A DNA stretch of 64,000 nt from Pseudomonas mandelii (GCF_900106065.1 NZ_LT629796.1:6300501-6364500); one strand, 5' to 3'. Shown: positions 16,691 through 28,168, counted from the stretch's first letter. A program made the numbers and translations. The notes: generated by a model not told the origin, from the letters alone.

Positions 16691-16737
16691 TGCATGGATC
16701 TCCGGCAGACAGTGCTCGCGAAGGGCGGCACTACCGA

Positions 16738-17190
16738 TCAAGCCTGCTTGTACCCGCGCACTTCATCCACGCCACGGTTGGCCAGTTGGTCAGCCCGTTC
16801 GTTGCCATGGTGGCCGATGTGCCCGCGTACCCATTTCCAGGTGACGTTGTGGCGGTTGACTTGCTCATCCAGCAGTTTCCATAGGTCAGCGTTTTTGACC
16901 GGTTCCTTCGCCGCCGTTTTCCAACCGCGCTTCTTCCAGTTGTCCATCCACTCGTTGATGCCTTTCATCACGTACTGGGAGTCGGTCACCAGCAGCACGT
17001 CGCAGGAGCGCTTGAGTTCTTCCAGGCCACGAATCGCGCCCATCAGCTCCATGCGGTTGTTGGTGGTGTTGGCTTCGCCGCCCCACAGCTCCTTTTCAAT
17101 GCCTTTGCACACCAGCAACGCGCCCCAGCCGCCAGGGCCAGGGTTGCCTTTGCAGGCGCCGTCGGTGAAGAGTTCTACGCTATCGCTCAT
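16738..17190 (-). CDS. rnhA: Ribonuclease HI
   Basis: 150 residues, normal length. It cuts the RNA strand of RNA-DNA hybrids in the cytoplasm during replication and R-loop removal. The metal-binding set is present: Asp10 in [12 protein letters not shown], Glu48 in [10 protein letters not shown], Asp69 in LLVTDSQYV and the late Asp in [10 protein letters not shown], with the GHIGHHGNE histidine loop. In other Pseudomonas I recall dnaQ next to rnhA; here the neighbour on that side is the DUF2388 gene and then the island. A methyltransferase gene lies 91 bases upstream on the same strand. Confidence 0.97.
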   Translation of the reverse strand: MSDSVELFTDGACKGNPGPGGWGALLVCKGIEKELWGGEANTTNNRMELMGAIRGLEELKRSCDVLLVTDSQYVMKGINEWMDNWKKRGWKTAAKEPVKNADLWKLLDEQVNRHNVTWKWVRGHIGHHGNERADQLANRGVDEVRGYKQA

Positions 17191-17281
17191 GCCAATCTAT
17201 CCAGAAAATGCGGTGGCTCGCCGATCAGTGACGACGATGCCCGAGGCCGGGGCGAACCCGGCCGGGAAAGTAAAGAGTGTA

Positions 17282-18040
17282 TTACGGCTCGATGTTACGA
17301 CGGTTGACCTTGGCCATCGGCAATGGAATCAGCTTGCCCATCGGTTCGCGCCGCTCCTGACGGACGGGTCGCAGGCCAACAACGATCTTGCGCGCCACCA
17401 ATAAATAGAAGCCGCCGCCCGACAGTTGCCAGTCACCGGCCTTGCGCTCCCAACCGGCCAGGCGAGCCTGCCAGGCGGGTGACGCAAGCGGCGGACGATA
17501 GCACCCGAAGCGGCGTTTCTCCAGCGCGAAGCCCAGCAGGTTCAGCCAGTCGCCGACCCGCGACGGTGAGATGCAGCGCGCCTTGCGCAAGCCGTCGTGA
17601 GCGAACACATGGCGCAAGCCCCAGCTGCTCCAGGGGTTGATCCCGATGATCAGCAGATGCCCGCCGGGCCGCACGCTGCTCGCGGCTTCACGCAGCAAGC
17701 CGTGGGGCGACAGGCAGAAATCCAGGCCGTGCTGCATCACCACCACATCAGCGGCATGCTCGCTCAACGGCCATGCCTGCTCTTCGCAGACGATCTCGAC
17801 CCCCGGCAACGGCGCGCCAAGTCGCACATTGCGCTGAACCTGGGGTGCCGACGGCGGTGTCTGGGCCGACGGGCCGTAATGCACCAGATAGCCACCGAAG
17901 AAGCGGCCCAGCTCGTCTTCAAGCATGCGCCGCTCTTCGTCCAACAGAAATTGCCCGATGGGCCCGGACAGCCATTCACGGGCCGCGCTGATCAAATTCA
18001 GCCACTCAGGATCGGCCTGAGCGAACGCTTTATCGGTCAT
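17282..18040 (-). CDS. Class I SAM-dependent methyltransferase
   Basis: 252 residues from ATG 18040 (GGAG six bases upstream; the frame can extend four codons further without a ribosome site). It resembles the YafS-type methyltransferases encoded next to gloB and rnhA in many proteobacteria. Seen are a degenerate SAM pocket after [19 protein letters not shown], then [35 protein letters not shown], the typical motif-IV to motif-VI region, and a C-terminal extension with a basic tail. The substrate is unknown. It is divergent from gloB with 65 bases between starts, a conserved arrangement. Confidence 0.85.
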   Translation of the reverse strand: MTDKAFAQADPEWLNLISAAREWLSGPIGQFLLDEERRMLEDELGRFFGGYLVHYGPSAQTPPSAPQVQRNVRLGAPLPGVEIVCEEQAWPLSEHAADVVVMQHGLDFCLSPHGLLREAASSVRPGGHLLIIGINPWSSWGLRHVFAHDGLRKARCISPSRVGDWLNLLGFALEKRRFGCYRPPLASPAWQARLAGWERKAGDWQLSGGGFYLLVARKIVVGLRPVRQERREPMGKLIPLPMAKVNRRNIEP

Positions 18041-18105
18041 TGCATTCTCCAACGCGCCAGGAAGTTCTAAGATGCGCCATTGTTTTCCGCTTGGCGAATC
18101 CGACG

Positions 18106-18873
18106 ATGATACAGATCAGTGCCCTGCCCGCCTTCACCGACAACTACATCTGGTTGTTACAGGACCACAACACCCAGCGCTGCGCCGTGGTCGATCCGGG
18201 TGATGCCGCGCCCGTGCAAGCATGGCTGGCGGCGCATAAGGGTTGGGTATTGAGCGACATCCTGATCACTCACCATCATCATGATCATGTCGGCGGTGTC
18301 GAGCAGCTGAAAAAAGCGACAGACGCGAAAGTCTACGGCCCGGCCAGCGAAACCATCCCGGCGCGAGACGTGGCGCTCAAGGACAACGACCGTGTCAGCG
18401 TGCTGGGCTGGGACTTCGACGTCTATGCGGTTCCCGGACACACCCTGGGGCATATTGCCTATTATCACCACGGCCTGCTGTTCTGCGGCGACACCCTTTT
18501 CGCCGCCGGTTGCGGGCGCTTGTTTGAAGGCACGCCCGAGCAGATGCACACCTCGCTGAGCCGCCTCGCTGCGCTGCCGGAAGATACGCTGGTCTATTGC
18601 ACCCACGAATACACCCTGAGCAATCTGAAATTTGCCGCAGCGGTCGAACCCGGCAATCCTGACACCGCCGCACGTCTGGAAAAAGTTACCGAGCAACGTG
18701 CTGCCGGAATCATGACGCTGCCCTCTACTCTGGCGCTTGAAAAACTGACCAACCCCTTTTTGCGTGTCGACGAAACATCCGTTAAAGAAAAAGTGGACGA
18801 ACGGAATGGAACCCAAAACCGGTCTCCGAGTGCGGTCTTTGCTGCTCTTCGGGCTTGGAAAGATAAGTTCTAA
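18106..18873 (+). CDS. gloB: Hydroxyacylglutathione hydrolase (glyoxalase II)
   Basis: 255 residues. It hydrolyses S-D-lactoylglutathione to D-lactate and glutathione, the second step of methylglyoxal detoxification. The metallo-beta-lactamase motif is [10 protein letters not shown]; further ligands are PGHTLGH, FCGDTLF and THEYTLSNL, and the C-terminal glyoxalase II domain ends with [11 protein letters not shown] use ATG 18106 ([10 protein letters not shown]), the family start; the upstream in-frame TTG lies in the divergent promoter region. Confidence 0.96.
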   Translation: MIQISALPAFTDNYIWLLQDHNTQRCAVVDPGDAAPVQAWLAAHKGWVLSDILITHHHHDHVGGVEQLKKATDAKVYGPASETIPARDVALKDNDRVSVLGWDFDVYAVPGHTLGHIAYYHHGLLFCGDTLFAAGCGRLFEGTPEQMHTSLSRLAALPEDTLVYCTHEYTLSNLKFAAAVEPGNPDTAARLEKVTEQRAAGIMTLPSTLALEKLTNPFLRVDETSVKEKVDERNGTQNRSPSAVFAALRAWKDKF

Positions 18874-18972
18874 GTCGCCGCCCCGTTGGTACAAAAATTC
18901 TGAATGGTTGACCGCAGAGGGTGCGCTTTCTAGAATCGCCCGACATTTTTGCCCGGAACTTACTTCCAGCCA

Positions 18973-20427
18973 ATGTCGTCATCTATTCGTAAAGCCATCA
19001 ATTCAGACGCATTGACCCGCTTGGCTCAAGCCATAGCGGTGGCTGTGTCCGCCACTCTGGCGGGCTGTTCCAGCCATGTGCCGCAGACCGAAGCGACACA
19101 CACTCCGAACATCGCCGCTCGCGCCAAGCAGAAACCTATCTGGCTCAGCGAAAAGCCGACTCCGCAAATTCCACAGGATGTCTGGGAGCGCATGCGCCAG
19201 GGCTTCCAGTTGCAGGACAACCTGGGCGTCAACCCGCGCATCGAGCAACAGCGCCTGTGGTTCGCCAGCAACCCGTCCTTCCTTGAAAACGCCGGTGAAC
19301 GCGGCAGCCTCTACATTCACTACATCGTCGAACGCCTTGAAGAACGCAACATGCCGCTGGAACTGGCGCTGCTGCCAGTGATTGAAAGCGCCTACAACCC
19401 GATGGCCTACTCCCGGGCCAATGCGGTGGGCCTTTGGCAATTCATTCCTTCCACCGGCCGTTACTTCAACCTGCGTCAGACCCGCTTCTATGATGGTCGT
19501 CGCGACATCACCGCCTCGACCACTGCGGCCATGGATTACCTGACCCGCCTGCACGACATGTTCAACGGTGACTGGTTGCTGGCTCTGGCGGCCTACAACG
19601 CCGGTGAAGGTACGGTCAGCCGTGCCATCGAGCGCAACGAGAAGCTGGGCCTGCCGACCGATTACTGGAACCTGCCGCTGCCAGCCGAAACCCAGGCTTA
19701 CGTGCCCAAGCTGCTGGCCTTGTCCCAGGTTGTGCTGGCACCCGAAGCCTACGGCGTGAACCTCAACCCGATCGCCAACGAACCTTATTTCCAGGTCGTC
19801 GAAATCAACCAGCGCATGGACCTGTCCAAGGTTGCCGCGGTGGCCAACATCGACGAAGACGAGTTGTTCCAGCTCAACCCGGCCTTCAAACAGCGCACCA
19901 CCATCGACGGCCCCCAGCATTTGCTCGTGCCAACGTCCAAGGCGCAGTTGCTGACCGCCAGCCTCTCGACCATGCGTCCTGAAGAGTTGATCAGCAAGAA
20001 GTCGCTCAAGCCGGTCTTCGAAGGCGCCGATGAATCCGAAGTCGCCAGCCTGAAACGTGCCTACCGCGTCAAACGCGGCGACAACCTGGCCGCCATCGCC
20101 AAGGCGAACAAGGTCGCCGTCAAGGACCTGCAGCGCTGGAACAAGATGACCGGCAAGAACCTCAAGGTCGGCCAGACCCTGGTGATGCAGGACACTGCCA
20201 AACGTAGCGGCGGTCGCGTCAACACCGTTGTGGCGGCGAACAGCAAGACCAACAGCAAAGCCGACAAACAGAAGCCGCAGACCCAATACAAGGTCAAGCA
20301 AGGCGATTCGCTATACATGGTCGCCAAACGCTTCAACGTTGAAATGCAGCACCTCAAGCGCTGGAATCCGCGTGTTGGCCAGGCGCTCAAGCCTGGGCAG
20401 ATGTTGACGGTGTCTTCGCCGCGCTAA
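18973..20427 (+). CDS. mltD: Membrane-bound lytic murein transglycosylase D
   Basis: 484 residues. A lipoprotein signal with lipobox LAGC targets it to the outer membrane, where it cleaves peptidoglycan. The SLT domain is at about residues 105-230: the catalytic Glu is in VIESAYNPMAYS, followed by AVGLWQFIPSTGRYF and LALAAYNAGEGTVSRA. Two LysM modules follow near the C-terminus (YRVKRGDNLAAIAKANK and YKVKQGDSLYMVAKRFN), after a linker. I use ATG 18973 (MSSSIRKAIN). It precedes the peptide transporter operon, as in P. aeruginosa, and is closed by a terminator. Confidence 0.95.
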   Translation: MSSSIRKAINSDALTRLAQAIAVAVSATLAGCSSHVPQTEATHTPNIAARAKQKPIWLSEKPTPQIPQDVWERMRQGFQLQDNLGVNPRIEQQRLWFASNPSFLENAGERGSLYIHYIVERLEERNMPLELALLPVIESAYNPMAYSRANAVGLWQFIPSTGRYFNLRQTRFYDGRRDITASTTAAMDYLTRLHDMFNGDWLLALAAYNAGEGTVSRAIERNEKLGLPTDYWNLPLPAETQAYVPKLLALSQVVLAPEAYGVNLNPIANEPYFQVVEINQRMDLSKVAAVANIDEDELFQLNPAFKQRTTIDGPQHLLVPTSKAQLLTASLSTMRPEELISKKSLKPVFEGADESEVASLKRAYRVKRGDNLAAIAKANKVAVKDLQRWNKMTGKNLKVGQTLVMQDTAKRSGGRVNTVVAANSKTNSKADKQKPQTQYKVKQGDSLYMVAKRFNVEMQHLKRWNPRVGQALKPGQMLTVSSPR

Positions 20428-20431
20428 AAAC

Positions 20432-20458
20432 GAGCCCCTGAATCCAGGGGCTTTTTTT
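20432..20458 (+). terminator. Rho-independent terminator of mltD
   Basis: GAGCCCCTG, a four-base loop, CAGGGGC and seven T residues, five bases after the mltD stop. Confidence 0.92.
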
Positions 20459-20504
20459 CGCCTGCAATTTGAGCTCTGCTGGAATCGGGGGATGCATGGG
20501 AACT

Positions 20505-20637
20505 GTGGCGAGGGAGCTTGCTCCCGCTCGGCTGCGAAGCAGTCGTAAACCCTGAACATGCGGTGTGTCAGGAATTATAAAAATTTTCAGGTTTTGGGGC
20601 CGCTTCGCAGCCCAGCGGGAGCAAGCTCCCTCGCCAC
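20505..20637. repeat. REP pair (GTGGCGAGGGAGCTTGCTCC type)
   Basis: Inverted REP units separated by about 70 bases fill the mltD to transporter gap. The same sequence type recurs at 37361-37490. Confidence 0.8.
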
Positions 20638-20765
20638 AGGCACAGCACCTGCCGCATCGTCACCTCGGCAATTAACAGCGCATTAACCCCCTGTCTTTTT
20701 CCTGTCGATACAAGCTGTTACTGTACGGCCCACAAAGCCCAAGCCGCCTGGATCGGATCTCTGAC

Positions 20766-22598
20766 TTGAAGCGTCCCCTCCTCCTCTTCCTGATCAGCCT
20801 GGCCTTGAGCTCCACCGCAAGCGCGACGATCAGCGAAAGCCATGGTTATGCGCAGTTCGGCACGCTCAAGTACCCGGCCAGATTTACCCACTTCGACTGG
20901 GTCAACCCGCAAGCGCCCAAGGGCGGTACGTTGCGGGTGATGGCGTTTGGCACCTTCGATACGCTCAACCCCTACACATTCAAGGGCTCAAGCCCGGTTT
21001 CCACCGCCAATTTCCTGCAATACGGCATCAACGAGCTCAACGAACCGCTGATGGTCGGCACCGGTCAATACGCGCCGTCCGGCGATGAGCCGACCTCCAG
21101 TTATGGCCTGATCGCGCAATCGGTGGAGTACAGCGAGGACCGCAGTTGGGTGGTGTTCAACCTGCGCCCCGAAGCGCGCTTTCACGACGGCACGCCGATT
21201 ACCGCCTACGACGTGGCGTTTTCCTACCGCTTGCTGCTCAAGGAAGGTCACCCGCAGTACCGCACCAGCCTTCAGGAAGTGTTGCGGGTCGACATCCTCA
21301 ACCCGCAGCGCATTCGATTCGTCTTCAAGCGTGCCGGCAATCCGTTGCAGATCCTGCGCCTGGGCGAATTGCCGGTGCTGCCGCAGCATTACTGGAAAGA
21401 TCGCGACTTCAAGGCTACAACCTTCGAACCGCCGCTGGGCAGCGGGCCTTATCGCATCACCTCGGTGACGCCAGGACGCCAGATCATTTTCGAGCGGGTC
21501 AAGGATTACTGGGGCAAGGACCTTCCGGTCAATCGTGGCAAGTACAACGTCGACCGCATGGAAGTCGAGTTCTACCGCGACAGCGATGTGGCGTTCGAAG
21601 CCTTCAAGGCCGGCGAATTCGACATTTACATCGAGCACCAGGCGAAGAACTGGGAAAACGGTTACAACTTCCCGGCCGTCCGCCGTGGAGACGTGATCAA
21701 GGCGCAGATCCCGCACCAGATCCCGACCCAGACCCAGGGCCTGTTCATGAACAGCCGGCGCCCGGTCTTCTCCGAGACCAAAGTCCGTGAAGCCATGGGG
21801 CTGATGTTCGACTTCGAGTGGACCAACCGCACCCTGTTCAGCGGCGCCTACAAGCGCGCCATGAGTTACTACCCCAACAGCGAATTCTCCGCCACGGGCC
21901 TGCCGGTCGGTCATGAATGGCTGTTGCTCAAGCCCTATCGAGAGCAATTGCCCGCCAAGCTCCTCACCGAGCCGTTCAGCCTGCCAAAGACCGACGGACG
22001 CGGCATCCCTCGGGAAACCATGCGCAAGGCCCTGGCGCTGCTCGCCGAGGCCGGGTGGAAGCTCAATGGACAACGGATCGAGAACGCCAAAGGCCAACCG
22101 CTCAAGCTCGAGATCCTGCTGGTCAACCCGAACCTGGAGCGCATCCTTCAGCCTTACGTCGAGAACCTCGCCAACATTGGCATCGATGCGCGGCTGCGCA
22201 CAGTGGATCGCGCGCAGTACAAACAACGCCTCGATCAGTTCGATTTCGACATGATCCTGATGACGCTCAACCAGACCCTCAGCCCGGGCCTGGAGCAATG
22301 GCAGTATTTCCATTCCGGCCAGGTCGGGGTCAAGGGCAGTAAAAACTACGCCGGCATCGCCAACCCGGTGGTCGATCACCTGCTCGAACAATTGCTCGCC
22401 GCGCAAACCCGCGACGAACAAGTGGCCGCCGGCAAAGCCCTGGACCGGGTCTTGTTGTGGCAGCACTACATGATTCCCAACTGGTACCTCAATTATCACC
22501 GCCTGGCCTACCGCAACCGGTTCGCCTTCGTCACCACGCCGCCCTATACCCTGGGCCTCTCCGCGTGGTGGCTGAAATCTTCGGAGAAAGATCGATGA
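20766..22598 (+). CDS. nppA1: Peptide ABC transporter, substrate-binding protein 1
   Basis: 610-residue periplasmic binding protein of the SBP_bac_5 family, with signal peptide MKRPLLLFLISLALSSTASA and family blocks [32 protein letters not shown] and a LGSGPYRI block. The start codon is TTG at 20766. It belongs to the YejA type and, by order, corresponds to the first binding protein of the P. aeruginosa Npp uptake system for peptidyl-nucleoside and other small peptide compounds. It is followed by a paralogue with an ATGA overlap. The name is by synteny and family; substrate range in this species is not shown by sequence. Confidence 0.85.
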   Translation: MKRPLLLFLISLALSSTASATISESHGYAQFGTLKYPARFTHFDWVNPQAPKGGTLRVMAFGTFDTLNPYTFKGSSPVSTANFLQYGINELNEPLMVGTGQYAPSGDEPTSSYGLIAQSVEYSEDRSWVVFNLRPEARFHDGTPITAYDVAFSYRLLLKEGHPQYRTSLQEVLRVDILNPQRIRFVFKRAGNPLQILRLGELPVLPQHYWKDRDFKATTFEPPLGSGPYRITSVTPGRQIIFERVKDYWGKDLPVNRGKYNVDRMEVEFYRDSDVAFEAFKAGEFDIYIEHQAKNWENGYNFPAVRRGDVIKAQIPHQIPTQTQGLFMNSRRPVFSETKVREAMGLMFDFEWTNRTLFSGAYKRAMSYYPNSEFSATGLPVGHEWLLLKPYREQLPAKLLTEPFSLPKTDGRGIPRETMRKALALLAEAGWKLNGQRIENAKGQPLKLEILLVNPNLERILQPYVENLANIGIDARLRTVDRAQYKQRLDQFDFDMILMTLNQTLSPGLEQWQYFHSGQVGVKGSKNYAGIANPVVDHLLEQLLAAQTRDEQVAAGKALDRVLLWQHYMIPNWYLNYHRLAYRNRFAFVTTPPYTLGLSAWWLKSSEKDR

Positions 22599-24436
22599 AG
22601 CCCCTATGCGCACTGCTGATGCAGGCCAGCGGTCTGCTGTTCGCCGGGCTGGCCTGCGCCGCCCCGCAACACGCCGTGACCCTGTACAACGAGCCGCCGA
22701 AATATCCGGCCGACTTCAAGCATTTCGACTACGTGAACCCCGACGCCCCCAAAGGCGGAATCTTTCGCCAGGCCGGGTTCGGCGGCTTCGACAGCCTCAA
22801 CCCGTTCATCAGCAAAGGCGTACCGGCCGACGACATCGGCATGATCTACGACACCTTGGCCAAACAGGGACTGGACGAACCGTTCACTGAATACGGGCTG
22901 GTCGCCGGCAAGATCGAGAAAGCCCCGGACAACAGCTGGGTGCGCTTCTACCTGCGTCCTGAAGCGCGCTTCCACGACGGCCATCCGATGCGCGCCGAAG
23001 ACGTGGTGTTCAGTTTCCAGATGCTGACCAAAGAAGGCGCCCCGCTCTATCGCGGTTACTACAGCGATGTCGAGGAAGCGGTCGCCGAAGACCCGCTCAC
23101 CGTGCTGTTCAAGTTCAAGCACAACAACAACCGCGAACTGCCGCTGATCCTCGGCCAGTTGCCGGTGTTGCCCAAACACTGGTGGGCCAATCGCGATTTC
23201 AACAAAGGTAACCTCGAAATACCGTTGGGCAGCGGCCCCTACAAGGTGACCGACGTGAAGGCCGGGCGTTCGATCCGCTACGAGCGGGTCAAGGATTACT
23301 GGGGCAAGGACCTGCCGGCCAACCGTGGTTTCTACAATTTCGACGTGATGACCACCGATTACTACCGCGACAACACGGTGGCGCTGGAAGCCCTCAAGGC
23401 GGGGCAGTTCGATTACTGGCTGGAAATGAGCGCGAAGAACTGGGCCAACGCCTACAACATCCCGGCGGTCACCGAAGGCCGATTGAACAAGGAACAGATC
23501 CCGAACGGCAACCCGACCGGCATGCAAGGCTTTGTGTTCAACCTGCGCCGTCCGGTGTTCCAGGACGTGCGCGTGCGCCAGGCATTTACGTTGCTGCTGG
23601 ACTTTGAATGGACCAACAAGCAACTGTTCAACGGCGCTTACGTGCGCACCCGCAGTTTCTTCGAAAACTCGGAAATGGCCGCGACCGGCCTGCCCGACGC
23701 CGATCAGCTTGAAATTTTGAGTCCGTTCCGCGGCAAGATCCCCGAGCAGGTATTCAGCGAAGCGTTCCAGAACCCGATGACCGACGCCAGCGGCATGATC
23801 CGCGCCCAGCAGCGCAAAGCCTACCAACTGCTGCAAGAGGCGGGCTGGCGGATCGTCGACGACAAGATGGTCGACGCCAACGGCAAACCGGTGACCATCG
23901 AGTTCCTGTTGGCCCAGACCGAATTCGAACGCGTGCTGCTGCCGTTCAAGCGCAACCTCAGCGACCTGGGCATTGACCTGGTGATTCGTCGGGTCGATGT
24001 CTCGCAGTACATCAACCGCGTGCGTTCACGGGACTTCGACATGATCGTCGGCAGCTTCCCGCAATCCAACTCGCCGGGCAACGAGCAGCGCGAGTTCTGG
24101 ATGTCCGCCGCGGCCGACAAACCCGGCAGCCGCAATTCCATGGGCCTCAAGGACCCGGTGGTCGATCAACTGGTCGAACAACTGATCAACGCCGATTCGC
24201 GCAAAAGCCTGGTGGCTCATGCCCGGGCACTGGACCGCGTGCTGCAATGGGGCTATTACGTGATCCCCAACTGGCACATCAAAACCTGGCGCGTGGCGTA
24301 CTGGAACCACATCGGTCGCCCGAAAGTCTCTCCCAAGTACGACATCGGCACCACTACCTGGTGGGTCAAGCCTGATGCGAAACCTGCGGTAGAAGTCGAA
24401 ACCAAACTGCAAGCCGACCCTGCGGGCACGGAGTAA
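22595..24436 (+). CDS. nppA2: Peptide ABC transporter, substrate-binding protein 2
   Basis: 613 residues from ATG 22595, which overlaps the preceding stop. Signal peptide [22 protein letters not shown]. Clear tandem paralogue of the preceding gene: [37 protein letters not shown] and [15 protein letters not shown] are shared. Having two binding proteins for one set of permeases suggests different substrate preferences. Translation is probably coupled to the first. Confidence 0.87.
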   Translation: MKPLCALLMQASGLLFAGLACAAPQHAVTLYNEPPKYPADFKHFDYVNPDAPKGGIFRQAGFGGFDSLNPFISKGVPADDIGMIYDTLAKQGLDEPFTEYGLVAGKIEKAPDNSWVRFYLRPEARFHDGHPMRAEDVVFSFQMLTKEGAPLYRGYYSDVEEAVAEDPLTVLFKFKHNNNRELPLILGQLPVLPKHWWANRDFNKGNLEIPLGSGPYKVTDVKAGRSIRYERVKDYWGKDLPANRGFYNFDVMTTDYYRDNTVALEALKAGQFDYWLEMSAKNWANAYNIPAVTEGRLNKEQIPNGNPTGMQGFVFNLRRPVFQDVRVRQAFTLLLDFEWTNKQLFNGAYVRTRSFFENSEMAATGLPDADQLEILSPFRGKIPEQVFSEAFQNPMTDASGMIRAQQRKAYQLLQEAGWRIVDDKMVDANGKPVTIEFLLAQTEFERVLLPFKRNLSDLGIDLVIRRVDVSQYINRVRSRDFDMIVGSFPQSNSPGNEQREFWMSAAADKPGSRNSMGLKDPVVDQLVEQLINADSRKSLVAHARALDRVLQWGYYVIPNWHIKTWRVAYWNHIGRPKVSPKYDIGTTTWWVKPDAKPAVEVETKLQADPAGTE

Positions 24437-24440
24437 TCAG

Positions 24441-25514
24441 ATGCTGGCGTATATTTTTCGGCGACTGCTGCTGATCATCCCGACCTTGCTCGGCATTCTG
24501 CTGATCAACTTCGTGATCATCCAGGCCGCCCCCGGTGGGCCGGTGGAGCAGATGATCGCCAAGCTCGAAGGCTTCGAAGGCGCCACCAGCCGCATTGCCG
24601 GCGGCGGTGCCGAAGTCTCGGTGGCCGGCTCGGCCTATCGCGGCGCGCAGGGCCTGGACCCGATGCTGGTCAAGGAAATCGAGCACATGTACGGCTTCGA
24701 CAAATCGGCGCCGGAACGCTTGTGGATCATGATCAAGAACTACGCCACCCTGGACTTCGGCGACAGTTTCTTCCGCGACGCCAAGGTCATCGACCTGATC
24801 AAGGAAAAGATGCCGGTGTCGATCTCGCTCGGGCTGTGGAGCACGCTGATCATGTACCTGGTGTCGATCCCGCTGGGGATCGCCAAGGCAACGCGACACG
24901 GCAGCCACTTTGACGTCTGGACCAGTTCGCTGATCATCGTCGGTTACGCGATCCCGGCGTTCCTGTTTGCGATCCTGCTGATCGTGGTGTTTGCCGGCGG
25001 CAGCTACCTGGACTGGTTCCCGCTCAGGGGACTGACGTCGAACAACTTTGATGAGCTGAGCACTGGCGGCAAGATTCTCGATTACTTCTGGCACCTGGCA
25101 TTGCCGGTGACCGCGCTGGTGATCGGCAACTTCGCGACCATGACCCTGCTGACCAAAAACAGTTTCCTCGACGAAATCAACAAGCAGTACGTGGTCACTG
25201 CCAAGGCCAAGGGCCTGACCAATCACCGTGTGCTTTACGGTCATGTGTTCCGCAATGCGATGCTGCTGGTGATCGCCGGCTTCCCGTCGGCGTTTATCGG
25301 GATCTTCTTCACCGGCTCGCTGCTGGTGGAAGTGATCTTCTCCCTGGACGGTCTCGGTTTGATGAGTTTCGAGGCGGCGATCAACCGCGATTACCCGGTG
25401 GTGTTCGGCACGCTGTTTATCTTCACGTTGCTGGGGCTGGTGGTGAAACTGATTGGCGATTTGACGTACACCTTTGTCGATCCGCGCATCGACTTCGAAA
25501 GCCGGGAGCATTGA
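24441..25514 (+). CDS. nppB: Peptide ABC transporter permease (YejB type)
   Basis: 357-residue inner-membrane permease of the DppB/OppB family with an N-terminal TM ([19 protein letters not shown]), a periplasmic loop, then five further membrane segments. The EAA loop for ATPase docking reads [22 protein letters not shown]. It starts four bases after the second binding protein and 1 base before the next permease, so it is in the same operon. Confidence 0.92.
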   Translation: MLAYIFRRLLLIIPTLLGILLINFVIIQAAPGGPVEQMIAKLEGFEGATSRIAGGGAEVSVAGSAYRGAQGLDPMLVKEIEHMYGFDKSAPERLWIMIKNYATLDFGDSFFRDAKVIDLIKEKMPVSISLGLWSTLIMYLVSIPLGIAKATRHGSHFDVWTSSLIIVGYAIPAFLFAILLIVVFAGGSYLDWFPLRGLTSNNFDELSTGGKILDYFWHLALPVTALVIGNFATMTLLTKNSFLDEINKQYVVTAKAKGLTNHRVLYGHVFRNAMLLVIAGFPSAFIGIFFTGSLLVEVIFSLDGLGLMSFEAAINRDYPVVFGTLFIFTLLGLVVKLIGDLTYTFVDPRIDFESREH

Positions 25515-25515
25515 G

Positions 25516-26535
25516 ATGAATCTGTCCCCGCTCAATCGCCGGCGTTTCGAACTGTTCAAGGCCAACAAGCGTGGCTGGTGGTCGCTGTGGCTGTTTCTGG
25601 TGCTGTTCGGCCTGAGCCTCGGCGCCGAACTGATTGCCAACGACAAACCGCTGGTGGTGCATTACGACAACGGCTGGTATTTCCCGGCGCTCAAGCGCTA
25701 CCCGGAAACCGCGTTCGGCGGCGAATTTCCGCTGGAGGCCAACTACAAGAGCCCGTACATCCGTGAATTGCTCAAGGCCAAGGATGCCTGGGTGCTGTGG
25801 GCGCCGATCCCCTACAGCTACCAAAGCATCAATTACGATCTGAAAGTCCCGGCGCCGGCGCCACCTTCGGCCGACAACCTGCTGGGCACCGACGATCAGG
25901 GCCGCGATGTGTTGGCGCGGGTGATTTACGGCTTCCGGATTTCGGTACTGTTTGCCCTGACGCTGACCATTCTCAGTTCGATCATCGGTGTGATCGCCGG
26001 GGCCTTGCAGGGGTTCTATGGCGGCTGGGTGGATCTGGCCGGGCAGCGTTTCCTGGAAATCTGGTCCGGGCTGCCAGTGTTGTATTTGCTGATCATTCTC
26101 GCCAGTTTCGTGCAGCCGAACTTCTGGTGGCTGCTGGGCATCATGCTGTTGTTCTCGTGGATGAGCCTGGTGGACGTGGTGCGCGCCGAGTTCCTGCGCG
26201 GGCGTAACCTGGAATATGTGCGCGCGGCCCGTGCGCTGGGGATGCAGAATGGCGCGATCATGTTCCGCCACATCCTGCCCAACGCCATGGTTTCGACCAT
26301 GACCTTCATGCCGTTCATTTTGACCGGCGCCATCGGCACCCTGACCGCCCTCGACTTCCTGGGCTTCGGTTTGCCGCCGGGTGCGCCGTCCCTGGGTGAA
26401 CTGGTGGCCCAGGGCAAATCCAACCTGCAAGCACCGTGGCTGGGCATGAGCGCGTTTGCCGTGTTGGCATTGATGTTGAGTTTGCTGGTGTTCATCGGCG
26501 AGTCCGCTCGCGATGCCTTCGACCCGAGGAAGTGA
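25516..26535 (+). CDS. nppC: Peptide ABC transporter permease (YejE type)
   Basis: 339 residues from ATG 25516 (MNLSPLNRRRFELFKANKRG); the N-terminal cytoplasmic segment with FKANKRGWWSLW is characteristic of YejE. A first TM, a large periplasmic loop including YFPALKRYPETAFGGEF, then the DppC-like membrane domain with NLLGTDDQGRDVLARVIYGF and the EAA loop YVRAARALGMQNGAIMFRHI. It pairs with the preceding permease. Confidence 0.92.
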   Translation: MNLSPLNRRRFELFKANKRGWWSLWLFLVLFGLSLGAELIANDKPLVVHYDNGWYFPALKRYPETAFGGEFPLEANYKSPYIRELLKAKDAWVLWAPIPYSYQSINYDLKVPAPAPPSADNLLGTDDQGRDVLARVIYGFRISVLFALTLTILSSIIGVIAGALQGFYGGWVDLAGQRFLEIWSGLPVLYLLIILASFVQPNFWWLLGIMLLFSWMSLVDVVRAEFLRGRNLEYVRAARALGMQNGAIMFRHILPNAMVSTMTFMPFILTGAIGTLTALDFLGFGLPPGAPSLGELVAQGKSNLQAPWLGMSAFAVLALMLSLLVFIGESARDAFDPRK

Positions 26536-26536
26536 A

Positions 26537-28147
26537 ATGAATCAGGACAATCTGATCGAAGTGCGCGACCTGGCCGTCGAATTCGTCGTCGGCGATCACT
26601 GCCAGCGGGTGGTGGAAGGCGTCAGCTTCGACATCAAGCGCGGCGAAACCCTGGCTCTGGTTGGCGAAAGCGGCTCAGGCAAATCGGTGACCGCGCATTC
26701 GATCCTGCGACTGCTGCCCTACCCGCTCGCCCGGCATCCGTCCGGGACCATCGAGTATTCGGGGCAAGACCTGCTGAGTCTGAAAGAGAAAACCATCCGC
26801 CACATCCGCGGCAACCGGATCGCGATGATCTTCCAGGAACCGATGACCTCGCTCAATCCGCTGCACTCGATCGAGAAGCAGATCAACGAGGTGCTGGGTA
26901 TTCACAAGGGCCTTGTCGGCAAAGTGGCGACCAGGCGCACCCTGGAATTGTTGGAAATGGTCGGCATTCCTGAACCGCACAAGCGCCTCAAGGCTTTACC
27001 CCACGAGTTGTCCGGTGGCCAGCGCCAGCGGGTGATGATTGCCATGGCCCTGGCCAACGAGCCGGAACTGCTGATTGCCGACGAGCCAACCACCGCGCTG
27101 GACGTGACCGTTCAGCTGAAAATCCTCGAATTGCTCAAGGAATTGCAGGCCCGCCTGGGCATGGCCTTGCTACTGATCAGTCACGATTTGAACCTTGTAC
27201 GAAGAATTGCGCATCGCGTATGTGTCATGCAGCGCGGTTGCATCGTCGAACAGGCATCGTGCGAAGAGTTGTTCCGCGCGCCGCAGCATCCGTACACTCG
27301 GGAACTGCTGGCAGCGGAGCCCAGCGGGACGCCTGCGACCAACGTGATTGGCCCGCCGCTGCTGCAGGTCGAGGACCTGAAAGTCTGGTTCCCGATCAAG
27401 AAAGGCTTTCTGAAAAAGACCGTTGACCACATCAAAGCGGTGGACGGGATCAATTTCAGCCTGCCTCAGGGCCAGACCCTGGGGATTGTGGGAGAAAGCG
27501 GTTCGGGCAAGTCGACACTGGGTTTGGCGATTTTGCGGCTGATCGGCAGCAAAGGCGCCATCCGGTTTGAAGGCAAGCAGCTAGACTGCCTGACGCAGGC
27601 CGAGGTTCGGCCGTTGCGCCGGGAGATGCAGGTGGTGTTTCAGGACCCGTTTGGCAGCCTGAGCCCACGGATGTGCGTGAGCCAGATCGTCGGCGAAGGC
27701 CTGCGGATCCACAAGATGGGCACCGAGGCGGAACAGGAACAAGCGATTATTGCGGCATTGAAGGAGGTAGGCCTGGACCCGGAAACCCGGAACCGCTACC
27801 CCCACGAATTTTCCGGTGGGCAGCGGCAGAGAATCGCCATTGCCCGGGCATTAGTGCTAAAACCGGCGTTGATTTTGCTGGACGAGCCGACATCGGCCCT
27901 CGACCGCACCGTGCAACGCCAAGTGGTGGAGCTGCTGCGTTCACTGCAAACCAAGTACAACCTGACGTATCTGTTTATCAGCCATGACCTGGCTGTCGTC
28001 AAGGCGCTGAGCCACCAACTGATGGTGGTCAAGCAGGGCCAAGTGGTCGAACAGGGAGACGCGCAAAGTATCTTTGCCGCCCCCCAACATCCGTATACAC
28101 AGCAGTTGCTGGAAGCCGCTTTCCTGGCTCCGGCCACTGCGCAATAA
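26537..28147 (+). CDS. nppD: Peptide ABC transporter, fused double ATPase (YejF type)
   Basis: 536 residues with two complete ABC cassettes in one chain. Cassette 1: Walker [12 protein letters not shown], signature LSGGQRQRV, Walker [13 protein letters not shown]. Cassette 2 (from about residue 275): [32 protein letters not shown]. Such fusions power YejABEF-type importers. ATG 26537 follows GAGGAAGTG and lies one base after the upstream stop. Last gene of the transporter operon; fabI follows after 21 bases and may be cotranscribed. Confidence 0.94.
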   Translation: MNQDNLIEVRDLAVEFVVGDHCQRVVEGVSFDIKRGETLALVGESGSGKSVTAHSILRLLPYPLARHPSGTIEYSGQDLLSLKEKTIRHIRGNRIAMIFQEPMTSLNPLHSIEKQINEVLGIHKGLVGKVATRRTLELLEMVGIPEPHKRLKALPHELSGGQRQRVMIAMALANEPELLIADEPTTALDVTVQLKILELLKELQARLGMALLLISHDLNLVRRIAHRVCVMQRGCIVEQASCEELFRAPQHPYTRELLAAEPSGTPATNVIGPPLLQVEDLKVWFPIKKGFLKKTVDHIKAVDGINFSLPQGQTLGIVGESGSGKSTLGLAILRLIGSKGAIRFEGKQLDCLTQAEVRPLRREMQVVFQDPFGSLSPRMCVSQIVGEGLRIHKMGTEAEQEQAIIAALKEVGLDPETRNRYPHEFSGGQRQRIAIARALVLKPALILLDEPTSALDRTVQRQVVELLRSLQTKYNLTYLFISHDLAVVKALSHQLMVVKQGQVVEQGDAQSIFAAPQHPYTQQLLEAAFLAPATAQ

Positions 28148-28168
28148 CCTGAAAGAGAGGAGCAACAC

